The notes under the pieces: generated by a model
The model's input: only the letters and a program-made list of their open reading frames with translations
What the model was told of the DNA's origin: nothing
Databases searched by the model: none
Assembly (NCBI GenBank): GCA_964415045.1
Contig: CAYPZL010000226.1
Span: 1-7,868, forward strand
Origin: CAYPZL01 sp964415045
GTDB lineage: Bacteria > Planctomycetota > Phycisphaerae > Sedimentisphaerales > Anaerobacaceae
Direction: 5' to 3'
Length of the DNA: 7,868 bases
Position numbers and translations under genes: made by a program
Part shown: positions 7,432 to 7,868 of the stretch, one piece after another
How the letters are laid out: every line of letters begins with the position of its first letter
How positions within the stretch are numbered: the stretch's first letter is position 1

Positions 7432-7589
7432 ACGACACGGTTCGATATTCAAACCGCCCGGAAGGGCGCGCGAAGCGTTTCCCCGGTCCGCCCCGGCCGT
7501 GAGGCGACCATTACCCGGGGTGAGGTGGATTTGGTATGGCTGCCTGTTTCCGGGTTTTTCTTGTTTCACTCAGCCGAATGCTGGTTTTG

Positions 7590-7662
7590 GCGTTTCGCCG
7601 GGCGGTCGAAAAATTGGACGGAATAATTGGCAATTTGCCTTGAACGTTATCGGGCGAAACGC
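7590..7662. repeat. 10-bp inverted repeat flanking the promoter of the exported-protein gene
   Basis: GCGTTTCGCC (7590-7599) and GGCGAAACGC (7653-7662) are perfect reverse complements, 53 nt apart. The right arm lies in the promoter spacer and abuts the -10 hexamer; the left arm is upstream of the -35. This position suits a pair of binding sites for a regulator. An RNA role is unlikely because the left arm is upstream of the predicted transcription start. A second quasi-palindrome, GGCAATTTGCC (7629-7639), abuts the -35 box. Confidence 0.45.
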
Positions 7663-7668
7663 TAAAAT
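7640..7668 (+). promoter_or_regulatory. Sigma70-type promoter of the exported-protein gene
   Basis: TTGAAC (7640-7645) and TAAAAT (7663-7668) are separated by exactly 17 nt. Transcription would begin near 7675, leaving a leader of about 105 nt, long and partly T-rich, before the start codon at 7780. No riboswitch fold was recognised in this leader. Confidence 0.65.
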
Positions 7669-7779
7669 AGGAGTTGGTCTGGGTTATGGTCTGTGGCAGA
7701 AAAAGGTGTGGTGATTGGATCATGTCTCTTCTCATGCAATGAATTGTTTTTTCTTCATTTCTTTGGAAAGGGTGAAACA

Positions 7780-7868
7780 ATGCGCAGCTTGGGATTTCTG
7801 GCAGTGGCTCTGATGGTTTTGGGCCTCGGCTCGATGGCGGCGGGCCAGGTGTTCTCGGAGGATTTCGA
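7780..7868 (+). CDS. N-terminus of an exported protein (signal peptide only, 3' end outside window)
   Basis: Only 29 complete codons are in the window. They form a Sec signal peptide: MRS, a hydrophobic core (LGFLAVALMVLGLG), then SMAAGQVFSEDF, with cleavage likely around AAG/QVF. The mature start QVFSEDF resembles the start of secreted beta-sandwich or PEP-CTERM-type proteins in planctomycetes, but too little is present to assign a family. The start is ATG 7780, with GAAAGGG 7 nt upstream. It has its own strong promoter, so it is probably not co-transcribed with the pseudogene before it. Confidence 0.75.
   Translation, partial: MRSLGFLAVALMVLGLGSMAAGQVFSEDF

Larger units (their letters stand above)
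7432..7779. other. Intergenic spacer with no supported gene
   Basis: This stretch of 348 nt has lower GC toward its right end. A 71-codon open frame from 7499 has no ribosome-binding site and an amino-acid make-up unlike a real protein. What can be supported is a promoter at 7640-7668, an inverted repeat around it, and a leader of about 105 nt before the ATG at 7780. No RNA gene was recognised. Confidence 0.6.

Noticed and set aside
7455..7468. CGCCC-GGAA-GGGCG hairpin after the pseudogene as a terminator
   Set aside because: The stem is perfect but only 5 bp, and it is followed by GC-rich sequence with no T tract.
7499..7714. 71-codon open frame in the right spacer
   Set aside because: It has no ribosome-binding site, overlaps the strong promoter of the next gene and resembles no protein family.

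Overview
The window is a GC-rich bacterial chromosomal segment with AT-richer gene borders, and it reads as a sugar-metabolism locus flanked by accessory or decaying sequence. The best guess for the host is Planctomycetota, probably a Phycisphaerae-type lineage. That rests on the look of the edge HNH endonuclease, on short GGTCCTATN repeats in a gene border, and on the epimerase/sugar-kinase content. It is recognition from memory, not a search result, so it is only moderately secure.

Left edge (1-628): the N-terminal two thirds of an HNH endonuclease, running leftwards off the window. An AT-rich spacer follows with a 14-nt direct repeat and a 3 x 9-nt GGTCCTATN tandem repeat that contains a perfect 14-bp palindrome.

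Core (629-6199): a PfkB-family sugar kinase, most like 2-keto-3-deoxygluconate kinase, is on the minus strand. It is divergent from a tight three-gene plus-strand operon: an AGE-family sugar epimerase/isomerase, an uncharacterised protein resembling deoxyhypusine synthase, and a 632-residue fusion of an RfaE/HldE-like PfkB kinase to a HAD phosphatase. Intergenic gaps are 21 and 15 nt. A near-consensus sigma70 promoter (TTGACG, 17 nt, TAGAAT) lies upstream of the epimerase. Together the genes look like a route that isomerises a sugar, phosphorylates it and then removes a phosphate. The substrate cannot be read from sequence. The uncharacterised middle gene and the kinase-phosphatase fusion are the most interesting parts.

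Right flank (6200-7868): a mosaic peptidase pseudogene. A signal peptide and ribosome-binding site lead into the C-terminal domain of an M14 zinc carboxypeptidase. This is joined out of frame to a piece of an S9 (DPP-IV-like) beta-propeller, which is then joined to the S9 C-terminal catalytic part. Neither the M14 zinc-binding domain nor the S9 serine nucleophile region is present. After a 348-nt spacer with a strong promoter (TTGAAC, 17 nt, TAAAAT) and a 10-bp inverted repeat, the window ends in the signal peptide of another exported protein.
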